A stretch of DNA of 64,000 bases, from the NCBI GenBank assembly GCA_016350165.1, contig CP066225.1:4464001-4528000 (forward strand). The letters are read 5' to 3'. Source of the DNA: Planctomycetota bacterium (GTDB lineage Bacteria > Planctomycetota > Phycisphaerae > Phycisphaerales > Phycisphaeraceae). The notes under the pieces are model-generated. The model did not search any database. It worked only from the letters and a program-made list of their open reading frames with translations, and was not told the DNA's origin. A program made the position numbers and the translations under genes. The stretch's first letter is position 1. The number at the start of each line of letters is the position of its first letter. Shown one piece after another: positions 26,662 to 35,614 of this stretch.

Positions 26662-27857
26662 TATGATGTTTCTTTCTTGTACGATGTAGCAGGTGCTGCG
26701 GATACAAAAGATTTATTATAATCTCGTCCGGGTACAATATATGATTCGATTAAATGTTGTGCGAAACACGGCATGAAATTCCATAACTTAATGCCACATT
26801 TCATTATTGTTGAATGTCGTAGTAACCATGCAATCAGTTTGCATTTAAAGTGGCGTTTTTTAAGGTATCTAGAATGATAATCTTCCCATTGAATACCAAG
26901 TGATTTATCCCATTTGACGGCAGCGATCTTTATCAGAGGCACGACTGTAATTGCACATTTGATACCCCAAGCCATGCCTTCACCTGTAAATGGTTCAACA
27001 TAACCAGCAGCATCCCCAGCAATAAATATATGCTGTCCATAAAGCCGTGGACGGTAACCAGTTAATGGGACGGTTGCTTTCCATGCTACCTCGCTAACTT
27101 CGGTTGGCACATTGTGTATCCCACTATCATTTAAAATTCGTGTAGCTAATATACCCGGTTTCCCGTAATGCTTAACGGCGGATGGGTCTAGGGCTGCAGC
27201 AATATTGGCTCCACCATCTTTCATTTGCACTAATCCGACATAGCCATCTTTATTACAACACATTCGGATCGTATCGGGTGAACCGAATTCCCATGTTTGT
27301 TGTAAATGCGTTCCAAAACCACGTCGAGAAGTTGGCTTTACATTACGCCTATATGATGGCATGTTATTTAATGTAGAGCCGCCAATACCATCTGCGATGA
27401 GTACAGCTTTAGCATGCAAGATCCTGTTCATAGTTTCATTTCTTAGATGTATATTGCACACCTTATTTGTTGTATCAGAAGCTTTTTCGATAGAAGCTGT
27501 TGTATGTGGTAAAAATATCGCTCCAGCATTGCATGCTGCGTTAACTATTGCATTATCTAATAACCGTCTTGATACTGCACCGCCCTTAGGTATTGCAAGT
27601 GTAATGCTTGATCTTCCCATTGAAATGTGGCAATTTTTCAAAGGTTGTATAGGTAGTTTTCTACATACGTCAAACAATCCCGTATCTTTAAGTAGCTTCA
27701 AAGCCTCATAGTTTAAACAACAGCCACAAACTTTTTCACGAGGCCAATTAGATCGCTCAATCAGTGTTACATTGAGTCCTTGTTTAGCTAATAAATATGC
27801 AGAAAGTGCACCGGTAACACCTGCTCCAATCACTGCGACATCCACCACCTTATTCAT
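26661..27857 (-). CDS. FAD-dependent oxidoreductase (geranylgeranyl reductase-like)
   Basis: 398-residue flavoprotein with an N-terminal dinucleotide motif VAVIGAGVTGALSAYLLAKQG, the LIERSNWPREKVCGCCLN segment with the family P-x-x-K-x-C-G pattern, and the FAD-binding GD motif HIFIAGDAAGYVEPFTGEGM. This is the geranylgeranyl reductase / FixC-like branch of the p-hydroxybenzoate hydroxylase superfamily. Placed between the type III PKS and a methyltransferase, it likely tailors the polyketide. Start at 27857 gives a four-base ATGA overlap with the upstream methyltransferase; an ATG 12 bases earlier is possible. Confidence 0.85.
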   Translation of the reverse strand: MNKVVDVAVIGAGVTGALSAYLLAKQGLNVTLIERSNWPREKVCGCCLNYEALKLLKDTGLFDVCRKLPIQPLKNCHISMGRSSITLAIPKGGAVSRRLLDNAIVNAACNAGAIFLPHTTASIEKASDTTNKVCNIHLRNETMNRILHAKAVLIADGIGGSTLNNMPSYRRNVKPTSRRGFGTHLQQTWEFGSPDTIRMCCNKDGYVGLVQMKDGGANIAAALDPSAVKHYGKPGILATRILNDSGIHNVPTEVSEVAWKATVPLTGYRPRLYGQHIFIAGDAAGYVEPFTGEGMAWGIKCAITVVPLIKIAAVKWDKSLGIQWEDYHSRYLKKRHFKCKLIAWLLRHSTIMKCGIKLWNFMPCFAQHLIESYIVPGRDYNKSFVSAAPATSYKKETS

Positions 27858-28567
27858 GATTGGCTCCATTGCATTAGCATGCGCATCGGAAATTGTGATT
27901 CTATTTTTGCACCTTCTAAGCCTGCTGATCTTGCTAAACAGGTAAGCTCACTTATTGTTAATGCAGCTTGTATTGATCGTGGACCATCAACATGAACTAT
28001 GTGACTACGCGATAGAATACGCACACCTAGCCATGTACTCGCCAATTCAAAATTTCCGCGAACAAGATCACTAATGACAATATGCTTTGCTACCATCATC
28101 TGATTCAGTAGTTTAATAATATGTTCGTCTGTCAAATGATGTAGAAATAAACTACAGGTCATGACATCAAAAATATCAGGTATAGGATATGAAATCACAT
28201 CGTGCTGTAATATGCCAATTTGAATTTTTGCTTTTTGTGCTTTTTGTTTAGTGCAATCAAGAGCGACTTCACTAATGTCACAGCCTATTACCTTCCATGG
28301 TAATTTATGCCTTGCTGCAAACTTTGCTAATCCCACCACCACATCACCACCTCCACAAGCTACATCTAATATTCGGATAGGCTGCTCGGGTTCATCCTGA
28401 GTCAATTTTTTGATTGCGTTACCAATTGAAAACGACGTACGTGAAAACTTATTAATCCGTTCCAATCCCCGTAATGCTTGGATATGCATATGCCTGGGAA
28501 GTGATGGGTCATCCATCAACTCACCAATTAGATGGCGTGAATTTATTTTTGGCCAAGACATCCCCAT
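27854..28567 (-). CDS. SAM-dependent methyltransferase of the PKS operon
   Basis: 237-residue class I methyltransferase. Motif I is ILDVACGGGDVVVGL, followed by an acidic residue at the end of the second strand (VIGCDISEVAL) and motif FDVMTCSLFLHHL. It leads the three-gene operon and probably O- or C-methylates the polyketide made by the third gene. The N-terminal helix-rich segment (LMDDPSLPRHMHIQALRGLERIN, partly quoted) is typical of the methyltransferases that accompany type III PKS genes. The start at 28567 is the longest; ATG at residue 3 is an alternative. Confidence 0.85.
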   Translation of the reverse strand: MGMSWPKINSRHLIGELMDDPSLPRHMHIQALRGLERINKFSRTSFSIGNAIKKLTQDEPEQPIRILDVACGGGDVVVGLAKFAARHKLPWKVIGCDISEVALDCTKQKAQKAKIQIGILQHDVISYPIPDIFDVMTCSLFLHHLTDEHIIKLLNQMMVAKHIVISDLVRGNFELASTWLGVRILSRSHIVHVDGPRSIQAALTISELTCLARSAGLEGAKIESQFPMRMLMQWSQS

Positions 28568-29793
28568 ATTAGTACTTTAAGAATGAGTATGGAACATTAC
28601 AAGGCTTTCGTGATCTACCAAACAGCAATACAACGAAAAATATGAAGTGGCCTGAAATTGATGTGGGTTCTGAAGACATATCAATAAGCCATTTTGGAGT
28701 AGTTTGTCAACATAAATAAATCATCATCCAAATCTGGCAAGATGATCTAATCGAAGGTGCCAGTGAATAAAGTGAAGTTGATCAAATTAAATGAATCCCC
28801 CTTCTCTGGTGTGAAGTATGTTTCATCAGTGCCATCAAATGAAGGAATATTGAAGGGTTGCCAGTTAAATCGGTTGCTCCATTTGTTGTTGTTCCCGAGG
28901 ACGCCATCTTATGTTACAGGTAGCGCAAAAAATAGTGATACAGCCAAAAACATCGCTGTATATAGACATATGTCTGCATGACTAGTGGAGTTGTGTATAG
29001 AATTTAGCGTTACACCCTCTCTGGATTTATTTAATTCAGTTTGTTGTGTGAGGAATATGATCATGTGAGATGATTCGGAGATAATTATTATCATAGTATC
29101 AGGATGATATGATATTGGTAGGTATAGATGATTTCCCCGGGTGGAGTAGTCTTCAGTTCTAGGGAATTCTATAATATAGTACGTGTTGGGTTGCTGATTC
29201 AAACATTGATATGAGATTGACTTCATATTTATATTTCAGTTAGTTCGAATGACGATGATACTTTTTTATATGTATTCTTGAAATGATGTTATGAAACAGC
29301 CTTGTGGTAATAAGTGCGCTAGTTAGAGTAGATACTTCTTTTAAAGTTACATCATACAAAAATAATATTGAATGATGCGTTTCACTGATCGAAGGTTATG
29401 TTATTTATACAGTGTAGTCTAATGTTAGGCTAGACAAAGATGATGGGTTTGTGTTCATGTTAAGCAGTTTGGTTGAAAGGTGAGTAGCCAGAAACCTACA
29501 AGCTTTCTTTGCACTGAAGAGTTTGTGGATGGCATCTACTATCAAGCTAGAGAAACTTATTTGACTGGGCAAAGTACATTACCAATTCAGTTTCAATATA
29601 GACAAGGATCAGTGCTAGATAGCTAGATCGGTTTCTATACCTAAAAGATGTAGTAAAATAGTGAAATTAGGCTTTGTATTATGGTTTCTGAGTATTCAAT
29701 GAAAAGGAAAAGGACTGGCAGAATGGTGTTGTTTACAATAAAATGTGTCTTCTAAAAGATTTAGCATGTACCTGAGCTGATCTGTTTCGGGGT
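28568..29793. other. Long intergenic region without a supported gene
   Basis: About 1.2 kb between divergent transcription units. All frames are broken by stops; one 74-codon frame at 28757-28981 has unconvincing composition. No tRNA, strong hairpin or repeat array is seen. It must contain the promoters of the minus-strand PKS operon and of the plus-strand channel operon, and may hold decayed coding sequence. Confidence 0.45.
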
Positions 29794-29799
29794 TTGAGT

Positions 29800-30876
29800 A
29801 TGATGATATTTCGTTTATTGAGGTTTTGGCGTAAAGCCCGCAACAGTAAGTTGCTTGGTGTTGCTACTGTTGGATTGTTACTTTTTGTTGCGATAATGGG
29901 TAATGCGATCTGTTTTTATACTTTTGATGGACATGAAAATCCGGAAATAGGTTTTGGAGAATCCGTGTGGTATAGCGTTATATCGGTGACCACGATCGGA
30001 TATGGTGATTATTCTGCAAGTACTTTAGGGGCTAGGATCGGGACCGTTATTTTCATCATTCTTGCTGGACTGACGGCATATTCGTTGTTCTTTGGGCTGG
30101 CGATTGATTGGATTACAGATTTTGCGGTGAAAGGAAGATTAGGAATGAGTGCCGTTTATCTTAAAAATCATACTATCATCGTGCATTTTCCAGGCGAATC
30201 ACGTGTAAATCAGTTGATTGATGAAATCAAAGCTGAAGAAAAAGATGCTGAAATTGTGATTGTGAGTGATCAATTGGAGAAGCTTCCTTTTGATCGAAGA
30301 AAAGTATTCTTTGTTCGCGGTTCTACTCTATCTGAGGAAGTTTATAGAAAAGCAAATGTTGAATGTGCCAATAAAGCGATCGTATTGGCTCGAAGTTATG
30401 AGGATGCCAATAGTGATGCAGTTGTGGCTTCAGCAGTATCGGTTATGGATCACATGAATGATAGATTGCATATTGTGGCTGAATGTGTGAGTGAAGATCA
30501 CAAGCGGCTCTTTCAATCGGTTAGGACAAATGCAATCATTTCCGGACTAAAAATGACAGGGAATTTGCTTGTACAGGAAAGTGTCGATCCCGGTGTAGGT
30601 CAGGTGATTGATGTGATAACAAGTAATCAAGTTGGCGACACGATGTTCAGTGCTAAAGTAGAGGAGTCTGTGGATATAAGTTATGCCGATTTTGCAAAGT
30701 TGTTGTTAGATGAGGATGTGAATGTACTTGCGGTTAATCGTGGTGAGCAGACATTTACAGCATTCAGAGAGGTAAAACCAGAAATTGGAGATCGGATAGT
30801 TTATTTGTCTCGACAGCGAATGTTATGGAATGACTTGATGAATAAGTGTGAAAATTCAAGAGTTGGTGCACTATAG
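29800..30876 (+). CDS. Two-transmembrane K+ channel with RCK (TrkA-N/C) domain
   Basis: Ligand-gated potassium channel subunit, 358 residues from ATG 29800. Two transmembrane helices (VATVGLLLFVAIMGNAICFY and IGTVIFIILAGLTAYSLFFGL) flank a pore loop with selectivity filter TTIGYGD. The cytosolic part begins with a Rossmann-type RCK domain (HTIIVHFPGESRVNQLIDEI, partly quoted) and ends with a TrkA-C-like region. A TTG six bases upstream and an ATG three bases downstream are alternative starts. It heads a five-gene cluster with polyamine and DUF350 genes, which suggests a role in ion homeostasis under membrane stress. Confidence 0.88.
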   Translation: MMIFRLLRFWRKARNSKLLGVATVGLLLFVAIMGNAICFYTFDGHENPEIGFGESVWYSVISVTTIGYGDYSASTLGARIGTVIFIILAGLTAYSLFFGLAIDWITDFAVKGRLGMSAVYLKNHTIIVHFPGESRVNQLIDEIKAEEKDAEIVIVSDQLEKLPFDRRKVFFVRGSTLSEEVYRKANVECANKAIVLARSYEDANSDAVVASAVSVMDHMNDRLHIVAECVSEDHKRLFQSVRTNAIISGLKMTGNLLVQESVDPGVGQVIDVITSNQVGDTMFSAKVEESVDISYADFAKLLLDEDVNVLAVNRGEQTFTAFREVKPEIGDRIVYLSRQRMLWNDLMNKCENSRVGAL

Positions 30877-30892
30877 ACTAAGAGGGTACGAA

Positions 30893-31750
30893 ATGGATAT
30901 TGAGATTCCGGCGGATGTAAGCTTGCGGCCAATGACTAAGAAGGATGTCAAAGCAGTTGGAAAAATACTTGCGGCTCAAAATAAAGAAGAGGCAGAGGAG
31001 GCGGTTGCATATTATAAGAAAAATTTGATTGGGCAGTATGTTATGACAAAGGGGCGGAAGATTGCAGGCGTCGCTGGTTTTGAAGCAATCCGTGACACAG
31101 ATCGGTCATTTTGGTTGACTTGGTCAGGTATCGATGGGCAATATGGGGGTAATGGAATTAATTCAGGGATATTGTTAGAACTAGTGAAACGCGAATTGCA
31201 ACAGGAAGGGGCACGTAAAGTATTTGTAAATCTATCTACACAAGATCCGGTATTAGGTGGAAGTGGCCGACGATTTGGAGGAGCTGAACAACCATATCTA
31301 GATTTTGGGTTTAAGATTGAGATTAGGCAGAAAGGGTATTATACAGCGAATGAAGACGTCATGGTGTTAGGTATGCAAATGACAGAGGAACACCATGAGG
31401 TGAATAAAGCTTTTATAGATGCAGAGGTTCATGTCAACAATGATGAAAAAGGGTTACGTATTCTCGATTATGATGAAATTGAAGAAACGGATGATGCATA
31501 TTTTGTTGATTGGGAGTATGTTGGCGGTATAGGGGATAATGAATCGAAAGTTCGCGAGGTTTTGAGCGAAATATCAGGCTTTGGTGGACGAGTTGCTTTT
31601 GTTGGAGTGCCAAGCGATGCCGCAGGAGTGATTGAGATTTTTAAGGCAGCAGGATTTGTCGAAGAGGGCAGAGTCTCAGATTTGATTGCAAACGGATTGG
31701 ATGAAGTTCGTTTACGATACAATATTGGGTCCAAGCATGTATATATCTAA
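30893..31750 (+). CDS. GNAT-family acetyltransferase-like protein
   Basis: 285-residue protein. The N-terminal half fits a GNAT fold: VSLRPMTKKDVKAVGKIL, IAGVAGFEA, then WLTWSGIDGQYGGNGINSGIL where a Q/R-x-x-G-x-G/A-like acetyl-CoA loop (GQYGGNGI) is seen. The C-terminal half (RILDYDEIEETDDAYFVDWEYVGG; FKAAGFVEEGRVSDL) looks like a second, degenerate GNAT unit. It starts 16 bases after the channel gene. Next to a spermidine synthase-like gene, a polyamine N-acetyltransferase role is attractive but unproven. ATG at 30893 is preferred; an upstream start would overlap the channel gene. Confidence 0.65.
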   Translation: MDIEIPADVSLRPMTKKDVKAVGKILAAQNKEEAEEAVAYYKKNLIGQYVMTKGRKIAGVAGFEAIRDTDRSFWLTWSGIDGQYGGNGINSGILLELVKRELQQEGARKVFVNLSTQDPVLGGSGRRFGGAEQPYLDFGFKIEIRQKGYYTANEDVMVLGMQMTEEHHEVNKAFIDAEVHVNNDEKGLRILDYDEIEETDDAYFVDWEYVGGIGDNESKVREVLSEISGFGGRVAFVGVPSDAAGVIEIFKAAGFVEEGRVSDLIANGLDEVRLRYNIGSKHVYI

Positions 31751-31776
31751 CACTTAAAAAATGTAAGGTTGTTGAG

Positions 31777-32463
31777 ATGAAGTGTATGTTCCGGGTTATG
31801 GCGTTAATTATTTTTGCCTGCAGCTTGGTTGGCTGTGGCGGTAAAGTTGAAGTGATAGATCTGAACAAAGTAATGAGCATTTATTCCCAAGTCCTTAAAA
31901 CGGATGCACCTGAAGGGAAAAAGTTAAATGTTCAAACCGTAGGGGCTGTAAAAGAACTTAGGAAAAATCAAGTCGATGAAAAATTAACTGCAGAGCTAAT
32001 GAAACGCTTTGCGGATGCGCTCAATAAAGCAAAACTGATTAGTAAACCCATCGGTGTGATGATGCGACAAGATGGGGTTATTGTTGGTTATACTGATAGC
32101 AATAAAAACATGAAGAAAGATAGTCGTGATGCTGATTTATTTACCATAGAAATGGATGCCAACGGGAATCGATTGATCGCAACTCAGCAGGTAGCAGGGC
32201 AAACATATCGAAGGGATCATGGATATCATCATCGCTCCTATGGTGGTAGCTACTGGTATTACTATGGCATGGGATCAATGTGGAGGCGACAAAATGATTA
32301 CTATGATCGTTCGAGTTTTGCAAGCACCCGTACGCGACCAAATTACTCAGGTATGAGAATGTCGCCAACTAATTATCATAGTAGTGCCGTAAGTCGTGCA
32401 AGAGCATCCACGAGAAGTGCAAGGTCTAGTGGTGGTTCACGAGGGTTTTCGCGAGGAAAGTAA
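31777..32463 (+). CDS. Lipoprotein with Tyr/His-rich middle and Arg/Ser/Gly-rich tail
   Basis: 228-residue lipoprotein with lipobox SLVGC near residue 20. The first ~140 residues form a small globular domain of unknown family. A Tyr/His/Gly-rich stretch follows (residues ~150-170, with a YYYGMGS element), and the last 30 residues are Arg/Ser/Gly-rich (SRARAST...GGSRGFSRGK). This tail recalls the DUF1190 lipoproteins (YgiB/YjfM) that sit beside DUF350 and glutathionylspermidine synthase-like genes in enterobacteria; here it also neighbours DUF350 and a spermidine synthase-like gene. The resemblance is to composition and context, not proven homology. Confidence 0.6.
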   Translation: MKCMFRVMALIIFACSLVGCGGKVEVIDLNKVMSIYSQVLKTDAPEGKKLNVQTVGAVKELRKNQVDEKLTAELMKRFADALNKAKLISKPIGVMMRQDGVIVGYTDSNKNMKKDSRDADLFTIEMDANGNRLIATQQVAGQTYRRDHGYHHRSYGGSYWYYYGMGSMWRRQNDYYDRSSFASTRTRPNYSGMRMSPTNYHSSAVSRARASTRSARSSGGSRGFSRGK

Positions 32464-32501
32464 TCGCGTTGATTAGAGACCTTGAGCTTATTGGATCGCA
32501 G

Positions 32502-34025
32502 ATGAATGAAAAATCACTTACAAATAGACAATCTGCAACATTGCAGTTTTCAGTATTAATTGTTGCATTGTGCGGGATAGTTTACGAGCTAATTATTGCA
32601 ACGATCGCTTCTTATTTGCTTGGCAATTCAGTTTATCAATTTTCAATCACAATCGGATTGTTTATGTTCGCAATGGGGCTGGGCTCGTTTTTAACTCGTC
32701 TCGTGAATATTGAGTTAATAAAGCGGTTTGTATTGATTGAATTGGCAGTAGCAATTGTGGGTGGACTATCGTCAGTAATACTCTTCTTAGTATATCCGTG
32801 GACTATTTTTTATAAGCCGGTGATGTATCTATTGATAGTTTTAATTGGTGGGATGGTTGGTTTGGAAATTCCTCTTCTAACTCGCTTGCTTAGCGATGCT
32901 GGTGGAGTTAAAAAATCTATAGCGCATGTTCTCGCATTGGATTACTTTGGAGCATTGATTGGTTCGGTTACGTTTCCAATTTTATTATTGCCATATCTAG
33001 GTTTGTTTCGAGCTTCATTTAGTATTGGCTTGCTAAATGCCATTATTGCACTTGTAAATATCTATGTGTTTGCCGAAGTGCTTAAACAAAAGCGAATGTG
33101 GTTGTCGTTGGCGGGATTGACAGTACTCGTATTGTGCGTGGGTATGTTTGGGGCTTCGTATGTATTACGGTTTGCAGAAGGGCAACTATACTCAGACCAA
33201 ATTGTGTTTATAGAGCAAACGCCTTATCAACGAATTGTACTGACCAAGCATGAATTATCTGGTAAACATCGTTTGTATTTAGATGGTCATCTACAGTTTG
33301 CTGAAGGTGATGAGTATCGCTATCACGAATCATTAGTGCACCCAATCATGTCGCTTTCAGGAAATAAAGCAAACATACTAGTATTAGGCGGTGGAGATGG
33401 GATGGTGATTCGTGAGGTATTGAAGTATAAAAAAGTAAAGCGAATTGATCTTGTTGATATAGATCCAGCAATGGTAGATTTATGTCGAAGAAATGGACCG
33501 ATCAAAAGGATTAATAAAGGCGCTTTGGAAGATGATAAACTGATTGTACATTTTCAAGATGCTTTTACTTTTTTGCAGAAATCGAATCGTAGTTATGATC
33601 GTATTATCGTCGATTTGCCAGACCCTCATAACGAAGTATTAAGTAAACTTTATAGTATCGAATTTTATAGACTATTACGCAGCCGATTAGATAATGATGG
33701 GTATTTTGTTACTCAAAGTTCATCACCATGGCAAACACGTAAAGCGTATTGGGCGATAGGCGATACGATCAAACAGGCAGGGATGAATATATATAGTTAC
33801 CATGTTACGGTCCCATCATTTAATGTTTGGGGATTTCATCTTGGAGCAAAACATGGTGATGTGCCATCAGTGTTTAGCATTGAAAAGAAAACGCGTTTTT
33901 TAACAGATGAAGTCATGCATAGAGCCTCAGCGTTTGGAAAAGACGAGTCGTATGTTCATGCAGGGGTAAATTCGATATTTGAACCAATTCTGTATCTGTT
34001 GTATATGCAGGAATTAAATCCGTAA
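32502..34025 (+). CDS. Membrane-fused polyamine aminopropyltransferase (spermidine synthase-like)
   Basis: 507-residue protein with about seven N-terminal transmembrane helices (from VLIVALCGIVYELIIATIAS to TVLVLCVGMFGASYVL) joined to a C-terminal spermidine synthase domain. The latter shows LDGHLQFAEGDEYRYHESL, motif I ILVLGGGDGMVIREVL, the acidic VDIDPAMVDLC, FQDAF, and the catalytic-loop-like VDLPDPHNEVLSKLYS. Transfer of an aminopropyl group from decarboxylated SAM to a polyamine is the family activity. Such membrane fusions occur in envelope-stress gene neighbourhoods with DUF350 and ion channels. ATG 32502 is chosen; an upstream TTG at 32469 would abut the lipoprotein gene. Confidence 0.85.
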   Translation: MNEKSLTNRQSATLQFSVLIVALCGIVYELIIATIASYLLGNSVYQFSITIGLFMFAMGLGSFLTRLVNIELIKRFVLIELAVAIVGGLSSVILFLVYPWTIFYKPVMYLLIVLIGGMVGLEIPLLTRLLSDAGGVKKSIAHVLALDYFGALIGSVTFPILLLPYLGLFRASFSIGLLNAIIALVNIYVFAEVLKQKRMWLSLAGLTVLVLCVGMFGASYVLRFAEGQLYSDQIVFIEQTPYQRIVLTKHELSGKHRLYLDGHLQFAEGDEYRYHESLVHPIMSLSGNKANILVLGGGDGMVIREVLKYKKVKRIDLVDIDPAMVDLCRRNGPIKRINKGALEDDKLIVHFQDAFTFLQKSNRSYDRIIVDLPDPHNEVLSKLYSIEFYRLLRSRLDNDGYFVTQSSSPWQTRKAYWAIGDTIKQAGMNIYSYHVTVPSFNVWGFHLGAKHGDVPSVFSIEKKTRFLTDEVMHRASAFGKDESYVHAGVNSIFEPILYLLYMQELNP

Positions 34026-34049
34026 ATTTCTGAACACAGTTGGAGATTA

Positions 34050-34919
34050 ATGATGCCATCAATTGAAGATTTAGCGTGGATAAGTGCAAATTCTTTGATA
34101 ATTATGCTTGGTATAACACTATTATTTATAAGCAAAGTACTTCGAGATGTATTCACTTCATACAAACTTAATGATGAATTAACTGAGAAGGACAATCCTG
34201 CAGTTGGAATTGCAACAGTTGGTTTTTTGCTTGGTGTTGTGATTGTTTATATTGGATGCATGGCAGGGAATGATCCCGTTGGTATGCCAATTTTCAGTGA
34301 ATTGATAGCTAATATTGCCATAGATTTTAGTTACGCGCTCGCAGGAACACTAGGATTGCTGATTGGCTCTGCTGTACTTGATAGAATTGTATTAAACCAA
34401 TTTTCCTTGAGTAGGGAAATTGTAGAAGATCGTAATGTGGGGGCAGGGGCGCTTGAAGCTGGATATATGATAGCGACCGCCTTGGTTATTGCAGGTGCAC
34501 TCAATGGCTACGGCAGTCCATTGACTGCGTTGGTGTTTTTTGTAATTGGCCAATTGTTATTAGTGGTTTTTAGCCAACTTTATAAGCTGTTTGTTGGATA
34601 TAAAATTTTTGATGAAATTAAATCGGATAATACTGCAGCGGGTGTTGTTTTTGGGTTGAATGTTATAGCGTTTGGAATTGTGTTGCTGAAGGCAACCGAA
34701 GGCGATTTTGTAAGTTGGTCAAGTAATCTTGGTTTCTTTGGAATTTATGCAATAGGTGGTTCAATTCTTCTTTTGGTGTTGCGAGTGTTAGCAGATAAAG
34801 TTTTGATGCCAAAATCAACTATTCGACATGAGATCGCTGTTGATCGAAACCTGAATGCTGCAGTGATAGAGGGGGGGATTGCTATTGGCATCTCCGCTTT
34901 GATTTGTGTGCTAATGTAG
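34050..34919 (+). CDS. DUF350 (YjfL-like) membrane protein, duplicated
   Basis: 289-residue polytopic protein made of two DUF350 units, each with about four helices. The repeats can be matched by eye: DNPAVGIATVGFLLGVVIVY with DNTAAGVVFGLNVIAFGIVL, and VGAGALEAGYMIATALVIAG with LNAAVIEGGIAIGISALICV. Enterobacterial YjfL is a single unit of roughly half this length. TGGAGATTA precedes the ATG; a second ATG follows directly. It ends the channel / GNAT / lipoprotein / spermidine synthase cluster. The molecular role of DUF350 is unknown; context suggests membrane stress or polyamine-related transport. Confidence 0.85.
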   Translation: MMPSIEDLAWISANSLIIMLGITLLFISKVLRDVFTSYKLNDELTEKDNPAVGIATVGFLLGVVIVYIGCMAGNDPVGMPIFSELIANIAIDFSYALAGTLGLLIGSAVLDRIVLNQFSLSREIVEDRNVGAGALEAGYMIATALVIAGALNGYGSPLTALVFFVIGQLLLVVFSQLYKLFVGYKIFDEIKSDNTAAGVVFGLNVIAFGIVLLKATEGDFVSWSSNLGFFGIYAIGGSILLLVLRVLADKVLMPKSTIRHEIAVDRNLNAAVIEGGIAIGISALICVLM

Positions 34920-35614
34920 AAGCAACAGAAAAGTTGGTCTATGTGTATACTTTAAGTTATAGTTTATGCATTCAACCTTTTAAGCAGAAAGTCGCAATCT
35001 TGCAGAACCTCTTTGCTAGTACGTTCTTTATTGTTGAAATCATGTGTATGATCAAGGGTAATATTTGCTTTAGAATTGTATGGTGAGAGAATTGCTAGAT
35101 TGGCCGTTTGTGGGGTAAAGTAAATCATGGGACGTAAGCGTAGCTTGCTTTGATAGTATTAGGTTTATTGTTCATAACCCACAAGACTCATATCATTTAT
35201 GGTGTTGCTAAAGATAGTGTCATTATAATCAAAGAGTAATATAAACACGCGATTGGTTTACTCTGGATAATTGATCGATTGGAGGCTTTTTGTGACTACG
35301 TATCGCCATTTGAACATGTAGGAGCTAGAAATTTCTCTTCAAACTCAGGCTATAAATCAAATCGCTTTATGAGACGGTAACATGAATTTAATTAGATAAT
35401 TGTGATGTGAAAAACAACATCTTCAAACCGCAGGTATTGGCTACGTTTTCGTTTTAGCCGTACTGCTCTCGTATCGTTGGTGATTCAGTTCCTTGAGAGT
35501 GTTTGAAATACACGTGACGAAGCTTCTATTGTTGAATTTTCATGATCATTTTTCGAAAAATATCTTATACAATATGGCTCGCAACTGCTGTATCTTTGAG
35601 CTGTTTATTACGTT
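34920..35614. other. Intergenic region without a supported gene
   Basis: About 700 bases after the DUF350 gene. Frames are short and broken, composition is AT-rich, and nothing like a tRNA, terminator with a strong T run or repeat array is seen. It lies next to a decayed Rep-like gene and may itself be eroded mobile-element DNA. Confidence 0.4.

Noticed and set aside
28757-28981. 74-codon frame with an end (YVTGSAKNSD...) vaguely like the C-terminal part of prepilin-type planctomycete proteins
   Set aside because: No prepilin leader, no DGH-type motif and no ribosome site; resemblance is too weak to call even a remnant.
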